64,000 nucleotides of DNA from an uncultured Paracoccaceae bacterium. Its GTDB lineage: Bacteria; Pseudomonadota; Alphaproteobacteria; Rhodobacterales; Rhodobacteraceae. Shown one piece after another: positions 28,846-37,538 of the stretch. How positions within the stretch are numbered: the first letter of the stretch is position 1; each line of letters starts with the position of its first letter. Under the pieces are notes generated by a model. The model ran no database searches. It saw only the letters and a list, made by a program, of their open reading frames with translations, and was not told where the DNA came from. Position numbers and translations under genes: made by a program. The DNA is taken from positions 62,001 to 126,000 of the forward strand of contig CALMSR010000014.1 of the NCBI GenBank assembly GCA_937872465.1, written 5' to 3'.

Positions 28846-29568
28846 ATGGATCTTGCGGGCTATGTGGCGCTGACCCGGCAATCGGGCCTCGCCAGGGAAC
28901 TGCAGACCGTCGCGAACAACATCGCCAATCTCTCGACCACCGGATACCGCCGCGAGGGCGTGGTCTTCGCGGAAGTGGTCCGGGCGCTGCCCGCCGAGGG
29001 CGGCAGCGTGGCGATGACCGATGCGCGGGCGCGCTTCACCGACGAATTGCAGGGCGCGCTGGTGGAGACCGGCGGCAGGCTCGATCTCGCCATCGAGGGC
29101 GAGGGCTATTTTGTCGTGCTGACGCCCCAGGGCGAGCGGCTGACCCGCGCCGGCGCCTTCACCCGCGACGCCGACGGCCAGGTGGTCAACATGGACGGCC
29201 ACGCGCTGCTCGACGAGGGCGGCAGCGCCATCCTCATCCCTTTCGAGGCCAAGGAGATCGGCATCGCCGCCGACGGCACGATCTCGGTGGACGGCGCGCC
29301 GCAGGGCAAGATCGGGCTGGTGACGGTCGAGGACCAGACGAAGCTCTTCCGCGAGGCCGGCGTGCTCTTCCGCGCCGATACCGACACGGTCCCCGTCGAG
29401 GGCGGGCGCGTGGTGCAGGGCTTCCTCGAGCAGTCGAACGTCAATGCGGTGGCGGAGATGGCGCGCATGATCGAGGTGCAGCGCGCCTACGAGCACAGCC
29501 AGAAGATGATGGATCAGGAAGACGAGCGCATCCGGATGGTGGTGCGCGTGCTGGGCCAGCGCGGCTGA
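28846..29568 (+). CDS. flgF: Flagellar basal-body rod protein FlgF
   Basis: FlgF is a rod subunit. The 240-residue protein has the N-terminal motif TVANNIANLSTTGYRREGVVF, the central GRLDLAIEGEGYFVVLTPQGERLTRAGAF and the C-terminal QSNVNAVAEMARMIEVQRAYEHSQKMM. The ATG at 28846 is chosen because it places the rod motif at the usual distance. It is the first gene of flgF-flgG-flgA-flgH-fliL. Confidence 0.92.
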   Translation: MDLAGYVALTRQSGLARELQTVANNIANLSTTGYRREGVVFAEVVRALPAEGGSVAMTDARARFTDELQGALVETGGRLDLAIEGEGYFVVLTPQGERLTRAGAFTRDADGQVVNMDGHALLDEGGSAILIPFEAKEIGIAADGTISVDGAPQGKIGLVTVEDQTKLFREAGVLFRADTDTVPVEGGRVVQGFLEQSNVNAVAEMARMIEVQRAYEHSQKMMDQEDERIRMVVRVLGQRG

Positions 29569-29599
29569 CCGGCCTCGGGAACGACCAGGAGTAGCGAGT

Positions 29600-30385
29600 A
29601 TGCGTGCACTGAACATCGCGGCGACCGGCATGGCGGCGCAGAACATGCGGGTCGAGGTGATCTCCCACAACCTCGCCAACATGTCGACCACGGCCTACAA
29701 CGCCCGGCGGGCGGAATTCTCGGACCTGCATTACCAGCAGGTCCAGCGTCCCGGCACGATCAATTCCGCCGATGGCGCGGTGCTGCCGGCGGGCGTCCAG
29801 CTCGGCCTCGGCGTGCGCGCCGCGGCGGTGTCGATGCAGGTGGCGCAGGGCACGGTGACCGAGACCGGCGGCTCGCTCGATCTCGCGATCGAGGGCCAGG
29901 GCTATCTGGAGATCACGCTGCCGAGCGGCGAGCCGGCCTATACCCGCGACGGGGCGCTCAAGCGCGACGGCGATGGGCTGATCGTGACCTCGGACGGCTA
30001 TACCGTGGTCCCCGACATCACCGTCCCCGAGGACGCGCGCCAGATCTCGATCAACGCGGACGGCGAGGTCTATGCCTATTTCGACGGCCAGACCGAGGCG
30101 CAGCTGCTCGGCCAGTTCAATCTCGTCTCCTTCAGCAACGAGAAGGGGCTCGAGGCGCTGGGCTCGAACCTCTACCGCGAGACCGAGGCCTCCGGCCAGC
30201 CCAATGTCGGCCAGCCGGGCGAGGACGGCCGCGGCACCTTCCGCCAGGGCTATCTGGAGAGCTCCAGCGTCGATGCGGTGCACGAGATCACCGGGCTGAT
30301 CGAGGCCCAGCGCGGCTACGAGCTCAATGCCAAGGTCATCACCGCGGCCGACCAGATGCTCGCCGCCATGACCCAGATCCGTTGA
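29600..30385 (+). CDS. flgG: Flagellar distal rod protein FlgG
   Basis: FlgG forms the distal rod. The 261-residue protein shows MRALNIAATGMAAQNMRVEVISHNLANMSTTAYNARRAEF at the start, GGSLDLAIEGQGYLEI in the middle, and the C-terminal SSVDAVHEITGLIEAQRGYELNAKVI. It lies 31 bases after flgF and 4 bases before flgA. Confidence 0.95.
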   Translation: MRALNIAATGMAAQNMRVEVISHNLANMSTTAYNARRAEFSDLHYQQVQRPGTINSADGAVLPAGVQLGLGVRAAAVSMQVAQGTVTETGGSLDLAIEGQGYLEITLPSGEPAYTRDGALKRDGDGLIVTSDGYTVVPDITVPEDARQISINADGEVYAYFDGQTEAQLLGQFNLVSFSNEKGLEALGSNLYRETEASGQPNVGQPGEDGRGTFRQGYLESSSVDAVHEITGLIEAQRGYELNAKVITAADQMLAAMTQIR

Positions 30386-30389
30386 GCCG

Positions 30390-30821
30390 ATGCTGCGGGC
30401 GAGCCTTCTCTGCGGCCTGATGGTGCTGATGCTGGCGGCCGGGGCGGTCTTCGCGCAATCGGTGACGCCGGTGCGCGCGATCCGGGCCCAGAGCCTGATC
30501 GGCGAGGCCGATGTGGTGCCGAGCGAGACCAGCGCCGCGGGTGCCGTCGCCGAGATCGCCGCGGTGGTCGGGCAGGAGGCCCGCACCACGCTCTATCCCG
30601 GCCGGCCGATCCTTTCGAACCAGATCGGCGCGCCGGCGCTGGTCGAGCGCAACCAGCTGGTGCGCATGCATTTCAGCGAGGGCGCGCTCTCGATCACCAC
30701 CGAGGGCCGCACGCTCGATCGCGCCGGCGCGGGCGAGCTGGTGCGCGTCATGAACCTGGCCTCGCGCCAGATCGTCACAGGGTCGGTCCTGGCCGACGGC
30801 AGCATCGAGGTGGGACAATGA
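30390..30821 (+). CDS. flgA: Flagella P-ring assembly chaperone FlgA (short form)
   Basis: FlgA is a periplasmic chaperone for P-ring (FlgI) assembly. The 143-residue product has a signal peptide (residues 1-21, LLCGLMVLMLAAGAVFAQS) and a SAF-type C-terminal domain with LYPGRPILSNQIGAPALVERNQLVRM. It lacks the long N-terminal domain of enteric FlgA, as is common in alphaproteobacteria. Its stop overlaps the flgH start by 4 bases. flgI itself is not in the window. Confidence 0.85.
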   Translation: MLRASLLCGLMVLMLAAGAVFAQSVTPVRAIRAQSLIGEADVVPSETSAAGAVAEIAAVVGQEARTTLYPGRPILSNQIGAPALVERNQLVRMHFSEGALSITTEGRTLDRAGAGELVRVMNLASRQIVTGSVLADGSIEVGQ

Positions 30822-31558
30822 TCCGAACCGGAAATCTCGCGGGGCTCGGCCTCACCGTCCTGCTCGCCGCCTGCGGCACCAGCCCGATCGGCAAGCCGCC
30901 GGCGATGACCTCGATCGGCACCGTCGATGCCAATGCGCAGCCGATCCTGACCGCCGAGCGCGCCGCACTCTCGGTGCCGCCGCCGGAGCCGGCGCGCTTC
31001 GCCTACCAGCAGGCCTCGCTCTGGAACAACGGACCCTCCGGGCTCCTGGGCGACCGGCGGGCGCGCACCGTCGGCGACCTGCTCACCGTCGTCATCGAGA
31101 TCGACGAGGAGGCGGAGATGAAGAATTCCACCAAGCGCACGCGCCAGGGCAGCGAGGACGCCTCGATCGGCGGCTTCTTCGGCGCGGGCAAGTTCCTGCC
31201 GCCGGCCATGGACGGCATGAACGGCGACCTGCAGCTCGAGTCGCAATCGGACTTCAAGGGCGACGGCTCGGTCAAGCGCAACGAGAAGCTGACGCTCAGG
31301 GTCGCCGCGACCGTGGTGCGCGTGCTGCCGAACGGCCATCTGGTGATCCAGGGCGACCAGGAGGTGCGGGTCAATTTCGAGCTGCGCGACCTCCAGGTGA
31401 CCGGCATCGTGAGGCCCGAGGACATCTCGCGCTACAACGAGATCGAATACGACCGGGTCGCCGGGGCGCGCATCCTCTACGGCGGGCGCGGCCAGATCAC
31501 CGATGCCCAGCAGCCGCGATGGGGCCAGCAGGTCACCGACCGGGTCATGCCCTACTGA
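30818..31558 (+). CDS. flgH: Flagellar L-ring protein FlgH
   Basis: FlgH forms the outer-membrane L ring. The 246-residue lipoprotein has a lipobox-like LLAAC near residue 18. The family core includes SLWNNGPSGLLGDRRARTVGDLLTVVIEIDEEAEMKNSTKR and the C-terminal VRPEDISRYNEIEYDRVAGARILYGGRGQITDAQQPRWGQQ. The ATG overlaps the flgA stop (ATGA). Confidence 0.93.
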   Translation: MIRTGNLAGLGLTVLLAACGTSPIGKPPAMTSIGTVDANAQPILTAERAALSVPPPEPARFAYQQASLWNNGPSGLLGDRRARTVGDLLTVVIEIDEEAEMKNSTKRTRQGSEDASIGGFFGAGKFLPPAMDGMNGDLQLESQSDFKGDGSVKRNEKLTLRVAATVVRVLPNGHLVIQGDQEVRVNFELRDLQVTGIVRPEDISRYNEIEYDRVAGARILYGGRGQITDAQQPRWGQQVTDRVMPY

Positions 31559-31569
31559 CGAGGCCGATC

Positions 31570-32100
31570 ATGAAGTTCCTGATCCCGCTCCTGATCGCGC
31601 TGGTCGGGCTCGGCGCCGGCGTCGGCGCGGGGCTCTACCTCAGGCCCGCGCCCGAGGCCGAACCCTCCCACGAGGCGAGTGCCGATTGCGGCCACGGGGA
31701 GGTGGAGCCCTGCCAGACCGCGGAGGCCGATCCCTTCAAGACCACGAAGGTCTCGGTCAAGAAGCACGAGGAGGAGCTGACCTATGTGCCGATGGAGAAG
31801 CCCTTCGTCGTGCCGGTCTTCGCCGGCGAGAAGGTGATCGCCATGGTCGTGGTTTCGCTGTCGCTCGAGACCGATATGGACGGCGCGCATGTGGTCGAGG
31901 CGGTGCAGCCGCGGCTGCGCGACAGCTTCCTCAAGGCGCTCTTCCGCCATGCCAATTCCGGCGGCTTCGACGGCAGCTTCACCTCCGGGCAGAAGATGGA
32001 CGATCTGAAGTCGGCGCTGCTCCAGGCCGGAAAGAATGTGATGGGCGAGGCTATGATCGGCGAGGTGCTGATCACCGAGATCGCCCGGCAGGACGTCTGA
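31570..32100 (+). CDS. FliL-like flagellar basal-body-associated protein
   Basis: The 176-residue protein has one N-terminal transmembrane helix (residues 4-24), a Cys-containing acidic linker and a C-terminal domain with PFVVPVFAGEKVIAMVVVSLSLE and the FliL-like end MIGEVLITEIARQDV. FliL proteins surround the stator and influence motor torque. Eleven bases separate it from flgH, placing it last in the flgF operon. Similarity to FliL is by pattern and length, and the usual fliL-fliM context is missing. Confidence 0.75.
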   Translation: MKFLIPLLIALVGLGAGVGAGLYLRPAPEAEPSHEASADCGHGEVEPCQTAEADPFKTTKVSVKKHEEELTYVPMEKPFVVPVFAGEKVIAMVVVSLSLETDMDGAHVVEAVQPRLRDSFLKALFRHANSGGFDGSFTSGQKMDDLKSALLQAGKNVMGEAMIGEVLITEIARQDV

Positions 32101-32129
32101 CCGGCCGGAGGCACCCCGAACCGGCGACG

Positions 32130-32188
32130 GCGAGGCATTGCCTCGCGCCGGTTCGTCGGCCGGAGCGCGGAAGCGTGGAAGCCGAGGG
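32130..32188 (+). repeat. REP-like dispersed repeat, copy A
   Basis: This copy matches the minus strand of 18932-18990 at 52 of 59 bases. Here the element can form a long imperfect hairpin: CGAACCGGC, starting at about 32117, pairs with GCCGGTTCG, and the inner GCGAGGC pairs with GCCTCGC around ATT. It follows the fliL-like stop by 29 bases. The remaining gap to 32362 has no gene. Confidence 0.75.
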
Positions 32189-32362
32189 GGTCGGGTTTCA
32201 CCGGCGGATGTGTCATCTGCGGGATCCGCGGCAGGAAGGCGGCGCCTCGGCCTCTCGCTTCCGCGTGCTCGCGCGCCGCGGGAATTGCCCGCTTGCGCCC
32301 CGCCGGCCGCGGGCGCATCCTGTCGCCGGGTGCGACAGGCGACAGCGATCGGAGGGGCGGGC

Positions 32363-33154
32363 GTGTCGGAACGAATCGCGCAGGATCTGCTTGCCCTGCT
32401 CGGCACCGGCCGGCCGTCCCGGCGCTATGAAGATCTCGACATGGATGCGGCTTATGCGATCGTGGCCAGGATCGCCGAGTTGCGCGAGGCGCGGGGCGAG
32501 CACCCGGTGGGGCGCAAGATCGGCTTCACCAATACCGCGATCTGGCCGCGCTACGGCGTCACCGGGCCGATGTGGAACTTCCTCTTCGACACGACGGTGC
32601 AGGACCTCGCCGATCTCGGCGCCGGGTTCGAGATCGCCGGCCTGGCGGAGCCGCGGATCGAGCCGGAGATCGTGCTGCACCTCGGCCGCGCGCCGCGGCC
32701 CGAGATGGACGAGGTCGAGTTGCTCGGCTGCATCGACTGGATCGCCCATGGCTTCGAGATCGTGCAGTCGGTCTTTCCCGGCTGGAAGCTGACCTGCGCC
32801 GAGGCGGCGGCCGCCTTCGGGCTGCACGGCGCGCTGCTCCTCGGCCCGCGCCACGACATCTCGGCCGACCGCGCGGCCTGGGGCAGGATGCTCACGAGCT
32901 TCCCCGTGCTGCTGCTGTGCGACGGCGAGGTCAGGGATGCGGGCCACGCGAGGCAGGTGCTCGGCGGGCCGCTGGCCTCGCTGCGGTTTCTGGTGACGGA
33001 GATCGCCCGGCGTCCGGGCTCGGCCCCGCTCGCGGCCGGCGAGATCGTGACCACCGGCACGCTGACCGACGCGCAGCCGGTCCGTCCCGGCGAGACCTGG
33101 ACCACCGAGCTCGACGGCATCCCGGTGCGCGGGCTGCGGCTCGCGATCCGCTGA
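32363..33154 (+). CDS. 2-keto-4-pentenoate hydratase/MhpD-type fumarylacetoacetase-fold protein
   Basis: Members hydrate 2-hydroxypenta-2,4-dienoate in meta-cleavage pathways or decarboxylate the related oxalocrotonate. The 263-residue product has the family segments VGRKIGFTNTAIWPRYGVTGPMWNFLFD, the metal-site phrase IEPEIVLHLG, and GAPLA-like LGGPLASLRFLV near the end. GTG at 32363 has GGAGGGG 5 bases upstream. It sits alone between flagellar operons with no other catabolic genes, so the substrate is unknown. Confidence 0.82.
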   Translation: MSERIAQDLLALLGTGRPSRRYEDLDMDAAYAIVARIAELREARGEHPVGRKIGFTNTAIWPRYGVTGPMWNFLFDTTVQDLADLGAGFEIAGLAEPRIEPEIVLHLGRAPRPEMDEVELLGCIDWIAHGFEIVQSVFPGWKLTCAEAAAAFGLHGALLLGPRHDISADRAAWGRMLTSFPVLLLCDGEVRDAGHARQVLGGPLASLRFLVTEIARRPGSAPLAAGEIVTTGTLTDAQPVRPGETWTTELDGIPVRGLRLAIR

Positions 33155-33168
33155 GGGCCGGGGCGCGA

Positions 33169-33576
33169 TCAGGGGTCGCGGGGTCCGGGCGGCATGGCCT
33201 CGCGCTCGGAGCGGGCCGCGCGCCGGCGCTCGGCGGCCGCTTCGGCGCTTTCGGTGAGATGCTCCAGCGCCTGATGCTTGCCGAGGCTGCGGGTCGCCGC
33301 GGCCCGGGCTTGCGCGATGCGCGGGGCGAGCTCGGCGCGGCGGCGCCGCAGGACGGCGATATGCTGTTCGAGCCAGGCGAAGCGCAGCGCCTGCTGGGCG
33401 ATGGGGGCGATGGCGATCCCGCCCTCGGCGAGGTCGCGCGCCGGGGCGGCGGCGACCTCGAGGATCTCGGCTGCGAGGCGGCGGTCCTCCATCAGGAGCG
33501 CATCGAGCACCGCGAGGTCGCGCGAGCGCCGCGCCTCGGCGAGGGCGGCGAGCTGGCGCAGCGCTTCCGGGGTCAC
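33169..33576 (-). CDS. Small charged helical protein coupled to flhB (FliJ-like candidate)
   Basis: The 135-residue product starts at GTG 33576 and overlaps the flhB stop as GTGA, so it belongs to the flhA-fliR-flhB operon. It is almost entirely helical and rich in Ala, Arg and Glu (EARRSRDLAVLDALLMEDRRLAAEIL and LEQHIAVLRRRRAELAPRIAQARAAATRSLGKHQALEHL). Its length and coiled-coil nature resemble FliJ, the export chaperone that joins FliI to FlhA. No sequence motif proves this. The gene could also be a lineage-specific flagellar protein. Confidence 0.6.
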   Translation of the reverse strand: MTPEALRQLAALAEARRSRDLAVLDALLMEDRRLAAEILEVAAAPARDLAEGGIAIAPIAQQALRFAWLEQHIAVLRRRRAELAPRIAQARAAATRSLGKHQALEHLTESAEAAAERRRAARSEREAMPPGPRDP

Positions 33577-34667
33577 GCGCCGCTCCGCGCGCGGGCGGCC
33601 TTGCGCATCCGGTCGGAGAAGCGGATCGCGGCGGCGACGGCGCGGTAATGCTCGGGCCGGATCTCGTGGCCGATCTCCACCGTGGCATGGAGCGCGCGGG
33701 CGGTCGGGGGATCGCTGTGGAGCGGCACGCCGGCGGTGCCGGCGATGTCGCGGATCCGGAGCGCGATCTCGTCCTCGCCCTTGGCGACACAGACCGGGGC
33801 GGCGCCCCGGGTCCGCGACCATTTCAGCGCCACGGCGTAATGGGTGGGGTTCACGATCACCACGTCGGCGCTGGGCACGTCGAGCAGCATGCGGTTGGTG
33901 GCGATGGCCTCGGCGCGCGAGCGGCGCTGCGCCTTCATATGCGGGTCGCCCTCCGATTGCCTGGTCTCGTCGCGCATGTCCTGGTAGGACATGCGCAGCT
34001 TGCGGGCATGGTCGAAGCGCTGCCAGACGATGTCGATCCCGCCGATCGTCACCGCGATGGCGGTGGCGATGGCGAGCAGGACCACGAGGCTTTCCAGCAT
34101 CAGCCCGCCCACCACCTTGGCCTCGGCCTCCGCGGCGCCGATCATCCGGTCGAGGTCATGGGCGAGATAATAGAAGAGCGCGATCGAGATCGCGGTGAGC
34201 TTGACCGCCGCCTTGGCGAATTCCATCAGCCCGGTCGGCCCGAACTTCTGCCTGGCGTTCTTCGGGATCGAGAGGCGGGAGAGCTTGGGCTTCAGCTTGT
34301 CGCCGGAGAAGGTGATGGCCTGCTGGGCGAAGAGGCTGACCAGCACCGCCACGATCGGCACGAGGAAGATCGGGGCGAGCGCCCAGAGCGCCTCGCCGAT
34401 GATGGCGGCGGAGAGCTTCGGGCCGCCGGGGCCGAGCAGCCGGCCGAGCAGCCGGTCGGGCTGGGCGACCAGCACCATCAGCGTGCCGCCGGCGCGCTCG
34501 ATCGCGAAGCCGCCGCCGCCGAGCACCACCGCGAGCAGGCCGAGATAGGTCGCCGCCGTGGTGACGTCGTTCGATTTCGGGATGTCGCCGCGCTTGCGGG
34601 CATCCGCGAGGCGCTGCGGGGTCGGGTCGAAGACCTTTTCGCCGCTGCCGCCTTCGCCCTCGCTCAT
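33573..34667 (-). CDS. flhB: Flagellar export switch protein FlhB
   Basis: FlhB is the export-gate subunit that switches substrate from hook to filament after self-cleavage. The 364-residue protein begins with the cytoplasmic EKVFDPTPQRLADARKRGDIPKS motif, has four hydrophobic segments, and contains the autocleavage site NPTHYAVAL. The C-terminal part has the usual PVCVAKGEDEIALRIRDIA. The ATG overlaps the fliR stop (ATGA). Confidence 0.95.
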   Translation of the reverse strand: MSEGEGGSGEKVFDPTPQRLADARKRGDIPKSNDVTTAATYLGLLAVVLGGGGFAIERAGGTLMVLVAQPDRLLGRLLGPGGPKLSAAIIGEALWALAPIFLVPIVAVLVSLFAQQAITFSGDKLKPKLSRLSIPKNARQKFGPTGLMEFAKAAVKLTAISIALFYYLAHDLDRMIGAAEAEAKVVGGLMLESLVVLLAIATAIAVTIGGIDIVWQRFDHARKLRMSYQDMRDETRQSEGDPHMKAQRRSRAEAIATNRMLLDVPSADVVIVNPTHYAVALKWSRTRGAAPVCVAKGEDEIALRIRDIAGTAGVPLHSDPPTARALHATVEIGHEIRPEHYRAVAAAIRFSDRMRKAARARSGA

Positions 34668-35443
34668 CGCGGCATCCCCAGCGGGTCGGTGAGCACGGCG
34701 TCGAGCCGGCCGTTCCAGTAGGTCAGGATCACCGGCGCGGCGAGCATGAGGATCAGGAGGCCCCCGGCGGTGATCGCCGGCGCGCCGATGAAGGCGACCA
34801 TGAGCTGCGGCATCGCCTTGTTGATCGCCCCGAGCGCGAGGTTGTAGGCGAAGGCCGCGATCACGAAGGGCGCGGCGAGCGAGAAGCCGAGCGCGAAGGC
34901 CTGGGCCACCCGCGCCGTGCCCCAGGCGGCGACGTCGGCCGCCGGCGGGGCCAGTCCCATGGGCAGGATCTCGTAGGAGCGCGCCATGAGGAGCGCCGCC
35001 TTGACATGGAGGCCGGAGGCGACGGCGAGCGTCACGCCGGCAAGCATCAGGATATTGCCGATCGCCGGCATCGGGTCGGGCGTGGCACCGGCGCCGAAGA
35101 TCTGGGCCAGTGCCGTGGATTGCGCAGCAATCGAGCCGGCGAGCTGCAGGGCGAGCACCATCAGCCGGATCGCGAGACCGAGCAGGAGCCCGAGCGCCGC
35201 CTCGATCAGCATCATCAGGAAGAAGGCGCGCTCGGGGTCGGGTCGCACCAGCGGGTCGGGGAGCATCGACCAGACGACGGTGCTGAAGGCGAGGGCGAGG
35301 CCGAGCTTGACGCGGGCCGGGATCATGCGCTCGCCGAAGCCCGGGAGCAGCGCCATCACCGCGCCGATCCGGGTGAAGACCAGGATGAAGCCGGCGAGGC
35401 CCGCCTCGGTCAGGTCGAGGATCGCGGCGAGGCCCTGGAACAT
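34664..35443 (-). CDS. fliR: Flagellar export apparatus protein FliR
   Basis: FliR is an inner-membrane export-gate subunit. The 259-residue protein has six or so hydrophobic segments, including ARVKLGLALAFSTVVWSML, LRLMVLALQLAGSIAAQ-like IRLMVLALQLAGSIAAQ and FNLALGAINKAMPQLMVAFIGAPA. It overlaps flhA and flhB by 1 and 4 bases (ATGA at both ends), so translation of the gate subunits is coupled. Confidence 0.93.
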   Translation of the reverse strand: MFQGLAAILDLTEAGLAGFILVFTRIGAVMALLPGFGERMIPARVKLGLALAFSTVVWSMLPDPLVRPDPERAFFLMMLIEAALGLLLGLAIRLMVLALQLAGSIAAQSTALAQIFGAGATPDPMPAIGNILMLAGVTLAVASGLHVKAALLMARSYEILPMGLAPPAADVAAWGTARVAQAFALGFSLAAPFVIAAFAYNLALGAINKAMPQLMVAFIGAPAITAGGLLILMLAAPVILTYWNGRLDAVLTDPLGMPR

Positions 35444-37527
35444 CAGGCCATTCCCAGCACCGCCGGCCGGACGTTGGAGCCGACCTCCTCGAAGGAGAGC
35501 ACCGGGTTGCGGATGCCCTTGGCGGTCAGCACGGTATGCAGGAAGCGGCGCCGCTTGGTCGAGGTCACCACCGCCGGGTAGCGGCCCTGGGCGCCGGCGC
35601 TGGCGATGCGCTCGGCCACGGAATTGGCCAGCTTGTTGAACTCCGCCGGCGGCAGGGCGACGTCGACGATGCCGGAGCCCTCGGGCAGCTGGTAGCGCTG
35701 GAAGAGCTCCTCCCAGGCCGGGTTGAGCTGGATCAGCGGCAGCGCGCCGTCGGCCTCCTGGATCTCGGAGACGAGCTGGAAGCCCAGCCGGTGGCGCACA
35801 TGCTCGCAGATCGCCTCCGCGCCGGTCTGGGCGGAATGCACCTCGCCGATGGCCTCGAAGATCAGCGGCAGGTTGCGGATCGACACCCGCTCCTCGAGCA
35901 GCAGCCGCAGCACGCTCTGCAGCGTGTCGATGGGGAACTTGTCGGGCACGAATTCGTCGATCATGCGCCGGTTGGCCTCGGCGCGCTTCGGGTCCGAGAG
36001 CGAGGTGAATTCGTCGAGCAGCTTGCGCAGGGCGCGGCGGGTGAACAGCCGGCCGAAGTTCGACTTCACGATCTCCAGGAGATGCGTGGCGACCACTTCG
36101 GTCGGCGTGACCACCGAGAGGCCCATGAGCGCGGCCTCCTCCTGGAGCGTTTCCTCGATCCAGCGCGCCGGGGCGCCATAGACCGGCTCGGCGACCGGGC
36201 GGCCCTCGGGGGCCTCGGCGCCCTCCTCGGGCAGCAGCACGAGCACGCGGTCGATCTCGACCTGGCTGCGCGCGGCCTCCACGCCCTGGATGCGGATCGC
36301 ATAGCAGCCGGGGTCGAGGCCGGGATTGTCGGTGAGCCGGATCTCGGGCAGGATCAGCCCGAATTCGCTGGCGATGTGGTTGCGCATGTTCACGATGCGC
36401 GCGTCGAGCCCGGTGGCGCTGTCCATGACCACCGGCACGAGGTTCGGGGCGAATTCCATGTGGATCTCGTCCACGTCCAAGAGGTCGCCGAGCGAGCGGC
36501 GCGCCGGGGCCTCGGCGCCCGGCGCCGGGGTGGCGGCCCGCTCCTCCTCGGCCTTCCTGGCGCTCCGCGCGAGCCAGGCCGCGCCGCCGAGCGAGGCCGC
36601 GCCGATCAGGAAGGGCGTGAAGGGCAGGCCGGGGATGAAGGCGAAGAGCGCCATGAGCAGGGCGACGGTGGCCAGCGCCATCGGATAGCCGCCGAGCTGG
36701 CTGATGAGCGCCCGGTCGGTGGAGCCGAGCACGCCGCCCTTGGAGAGCAGCATGGCGGTGGCGATGGAGATGATCACGGCGGGGATCTGGGTCACCAGCC
36801 CGTCGCCCACGGTCAGGATCGAATAGGTCTCGAAGGCGGCGCCGATCGGCATGCCATGCACCGCCACCCCGATCACCAGCCCCATGACGAGGTTGAGGAG
36901 CGTGATCAGCAGGCCCGCCACCGCGTCGCCCTTGACGAATTTCGAGGCGCCGTCGAGCGAGCCGAAGAAGGTGGTCTCCTCCTGCTCGATGCGGCGGCGC
37001 TCGCGGGCCTCGGCGTGCGAGATCGCGCCGGCGGCCATGTCGCTGTCGATGGCGAGCTGCTTGCCGGGCATGCCGTCGAGCGCGAAGCGCGCGCCGACCT
37101 CGGCCATGCGCCCGGCGCCCTTGGTGATGACGATGAAGTTGACGATCAGGAGCACGCCGAAGACCACGAGCCCGAGCAGGATCGAGCCGCCCATGATGAA
37201 CATGGCGAAGCCCTCGATCACGTTGCCGGCGGCATGGGTCCCGGTATGGCCCTCGCCGATGATCAGCTTGGTCGAGGAGACGTTGAGCGAGAGCCGCAGC
37301 ATCAGCGAGGCGAGCAGGATCGTGGGGAAGGCGGAGAAGTCGAGCGGCCGCTGGATGAAGAGGGTGATGGTGAAGATCAGGATCGCCAGCGCGAAGGAGC
37401 CGGCCAGCCCGAGGTCGAGCACCCAGGAGGGCATCGGCAGGACCATCATGATGATCACCGCCATCAGCGCCATCGCCAGCATGACGGTGGGCTGGTAGAG
37501 CGCGGCGAGGCTCAGGCGCATCGGCAT
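35443..37527 (-). CDS. flhA: Flagellar export protein FlhA
   Basis: FlhA is the export-gate protein whose cytoplasmic nonamer docks chaperone-substrate complexes. The 694-residue protein has about eight N-terminal membrane segments and the conserved loop with GARFALDGMPGKQLAIDSDMAAGAI and RRRIEQEETTFFGSLDGASKFVKGDA. The large cytoplasmic domain from about residue 330 includes HLLEIVKSNFGRLFTR. The ATG at 37527 (MPMRLSL) is preferred; the frame continues upstream through the transglycosylase gene, but that is antisense-like noise. It is preceded by a transglycosylase gene 11 bases away. Confidence 0.95.
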   Translation of the reverse strand: MPMRLSLAALYQPTVMLAMALMAVIIMMVLPMPSWVLDLGLAGSFALAILIFTITLFIQRPLDFSAFPTILLASLMLRLSLNVSSTKLIIGEGHTGTHAAGNVIEGFAMFIMGGSILLGLVVFGVLLIVNFIVITKGAGRMAEVGARFALDGMPGKQLAIDSDMAAGAISHAEARERRRIEQEETTFFGSLDGASKFVKGDAVAGLLITLLNLVMGLVIGVAVHGMPIGAAFETYSILTVGDGLVTQIPAVIISIATAMLLSKGGVLGSTDRALISQLGGYPMALATVALLMALFAFIPGLPFTPFLIGAASLGGAAWLARSARKAEEERAATPAPGAEAPARRSLGDLLDVDEIHMEFAPNLVPVVMDSATGLDARIVNMRNHIASEFGLILPEIRLTDNPGLDPGCYAIRIQGVEAARSQVEIDRVLVLLPEEGAEAPEGRPVAEPVYGAPARWIEETLQEEAALMGLSVVTPTEVVATHLLEIVKSNFGRLFTRRALRKLLDEFTSLSDPKRAEANRRMIDEFVPDKFPIDTLQSVLRLLLEERVSIRNLPLIFEAIGEVHSAQTGAEAICEHVRHRLGFQLVSEIQEADGALPLIQLNPAWEELFQRYQLPEGSGIVDVALPPAEFNKLANSVAERIASAGAQGRYPAVVTSTKRRRFLHTVLTAKGIRNPVLSFEEVGSNVRPAVLGMA

Positions 37528-37538
37528 GGCGGGGCCGC

